A stretch of DNA of 6,033 nucleotides, from NCBI GenBank assembly GCA_025450975.1, contig JANWLI010000104.1:1-6033 (forward strand), in the 5' to 3' direction. Both the position numbers and the translations under genes were made by a program. The DNA comes from Candidatus Kapaibacterium sp. GTDB taxonomy: Bacteria; Bacteroidota; Ignavibacteria; Palsa-1295. The first letter of the stretch is position 1, and each line of letters opens with the position of its first letter. The notes under the pieces were generated by a model. It did not search any database and was not told where the DNA came from. It worked only from the letters and a program-made list of their open reading frames with translations. Positions 4,834 through 6,033 of this stretch are shown here, one piece after another.

Positions 4834-6033
4834 TTACACAAGCTCCTTTGCCAAATACCTGCCCGTATAGCTCCCAGTCTTCTTAGCTGAAGCCACTATA
4901 TCTTCCGGCGTCCCTACGGCAACGATCCGGCCGCCGCCTTTGCCGCCTTCGGGGCCGAGGTCGATCACCCAGTCTGCCATTTTGACAACATCGAGGTTAT
5001 GCTCGATAACCAGGACTGTGTTACCTCTGGCTCTTAGCTCGAGTAAAACATTGAGTAAATGCTTTATATCCTGAAAATGTAAGCCAGTAGTGGGTTCATC
5101 TAAAATATAGATGGTCTTGCCCGTGGCAACTTTTGAGAGTTCTGTGGCCAGCTTCACGCGCTGTGCCTCGCCTCCGGATAGTGTCGGCGCTTGCTGGCCG
5201 AGACGGATATAGCTCAGGGCGACGGCATTGAGGGCGACGATCTTCCGGTGGATCCTCGGAATATCGGCGAACAGATCCAGCGCCTCGGAGACACTCATGT
5301 TCAGCACGTCGGAGATCGACTTGCCCTTAAAGTGGACTTCCAGCGTCTCGCGGTTATACCGCTTGCCGTGGCAGACGTCGCAGCCTACGTAGACATCGGG
5401 CAGGAAATTCATTTCGATCTTCTTCATACCCGCGCCTTCACATGCCTCGCAGCGGCCGCCCTTAACATTGAAGGAGAATCGGCCGACCTTGTAGCCGCGG
5501 ATGCGCGATTCCGGCAGCTCGGCGAAGAAGTCGCGGATCATCGTGAAGAGCCCGGTCTACGTTGCCGGATTCGAGCGCGGTGTGCGGCCGATAGGGGACT
5601 GATCGATCTCGATGACCTTATCGAGATCGTCAAGCCCTTCAACATCGGCATACGGCATCGGCAAGATGTTCGAACCGTTGAAGTGACGGTGCAGGATTGG
5701 CGCAAGCGTTTCGTTGATCAGTGTCGATTTGCCCGAGCCGGAGACGCCCGTGATGCATGTGAACGCGCCGAGCGGAATATCGAGCGTTACGTTCTGAAGA
5801 TTGTTGCCTCGTGCGCCTTTAAGGATCAGGTGCTTCTGCTTCTTGTCGATGATACGAGTTTTCGGTACTTCGATCGAATCCTCGCCTGTCAGATACTTTG
5901 CTGTTAATGAGTGCGGAGAGATAAAAGCATTTGAGCGGTCATGGCCATTCAAAAACAGATGTGGCTCGGCAATGGCTACGACTTCGCCGCCATACTCGCC
6001 GGCGCCCGGGCCGATATCGGCGAGCAGGTCGGC
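4834..6033 (-). pseudogene. uvrA: Excinuclease ABC subunit A, C-terminal half, interrupted by one in-frame TAG (5' partial)
   Basis: UvrA is the damage-recognition ATPase of nucleotide excision repair; it dimerises and loads UvrB on DNA in the cytoplasm. The frame runs 400 codons from the right edge to TAA at 4834-4836. In order it shows ADLLADIGPGAGEYGGEVVA (end of the first ATPase half), the second Walker A GVSGSGKST (5722-5748), IEIDQSPIGRTPRSNPAT, the zinc finger CX2CX19CX2C (Cys codons from 5451 to 5371), GKRYNRETLEV, the ABC signature LSGGEAQRVKLA (from 5181), Walker B IYILDEPTTGLH, and H-loop VIEHNLDVVK. The C-terminus is complete. Codon 159 of this part is TAG (5557-5559) where UvrA has the Tyr of NPATYTG; the frame continues unchanged on both sides. 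If the stop is real, the products would be a fragment ending after Walker A and, from ATG 5541, a 235-residue piece without Walker A, so neither should work alone. Motifs are otherwise intact, so the mutation is recent or the base is miscalled. Confidence 0.93.
5557..5559 (-). other. In-frame amber codon inside uvrA
   Basis: The - strand reads GCA ACG TAG ACC GGG CTC TTC ACG ATG: A-T-stop-T-G-L-F-T-M. The family has Tyr at this place, and a single base (C instead of G at + position 5557) turns TAC into TAG. No insertion or deletion is needed to keep the two parts in register. Confidence 0.95.

Noticed and set aside
5557..5559. Programmed recoding or readthrough element at the uvrA TAG.
   Set aside because: No evident stem-loop or favoured readthrough context follows the stop, and UvrA is not known to use recoding; sequencing error or nonsense mutation is simpler. 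Kept as a finding only because the stop itself is real in this sequence.
5191..5907. A 238-codon open frame on the + strand opposite uvrA.
   Set aside because: It lies antisense to well-conserved UvrA sequence and its translation has no domain pattern or signal; it is a by-product of codon bias on the other strand.

Overview
The window looks like an ordinary stretch of a bacterial chromosome, probably from the Bacteroidota/Chlorobiota (FCB) side of the tree. Three things suggest this: the UvrA sequence (for example LATELSK after the ABC signature), mostly absent Shine-Dalgarno sites, and a TATATTTG box fitting the Bacteroidota -7 consensus TAnnTTTG. The lineage call is tentative. Dehydrogenase genes are moderately GC-rich; the stretch from about 3290 to 4830 is visibly more AT-rich.

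Layout: (1) 2-211 (+) is the C-terminal tail of a gene entering from the left, with an AT-hook-like RRRGRP motif. It ends at a strong hairpin terminator (221-246) that, by its flanking A and T tracts, can also serve the convergent gene. (2) 273-530 (-) encodes a small exported protein of unknown function. (3) 531-685 is the divergent promoter region. (4) 686-3766 (+) is a tight three-gene cluster: RocA-type L-glutamate-gamma-semialdehyde (P5C) dehydrogenase, an E1 beta subunit of a branched-chain-type 2-oxoacid dehydrogenase (overlapping by one base, TAATG), and a SRPBCC-fold protein four bases further on. (5) 3781-4785 (-) encodes a predicted lipoprotein with beta-propeller-like repeats, convergent with the cluster. 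(6) 4834-6033 (-) is the C-terminal half of uvrA, running off the right edge.

The first two genes of the cluster fit amino-acid catabolism: RocA completes proline/ornithine breakdown to glutamate, and the E1 beta would act on the 2-oxoacids of valine, leucine and isoleucine. The E1 alpha, E2 and E3 partners are not here and must be encoded elsewhere. What the SRPBCC protein contributes is unknown.

The most notable observation is that the uvrA frame is intact over 400 codons except for one in-frame TAG (5557-5559) at the almost invariant Tyr of the NPATY motif, just after the second Walker A motif. It can be a nonsense mutation, a base-call error, or, much less likely, amber recoding. Second is a run of heptanucleotide repeats (AAAAGT-like) inside the 3' end of rocA that is translated as a Lys/Ser-rich tail absent from typical RocA. 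I found no new multi-gene system, CRISPR array, tRNA, rRNA or transposon in the window.
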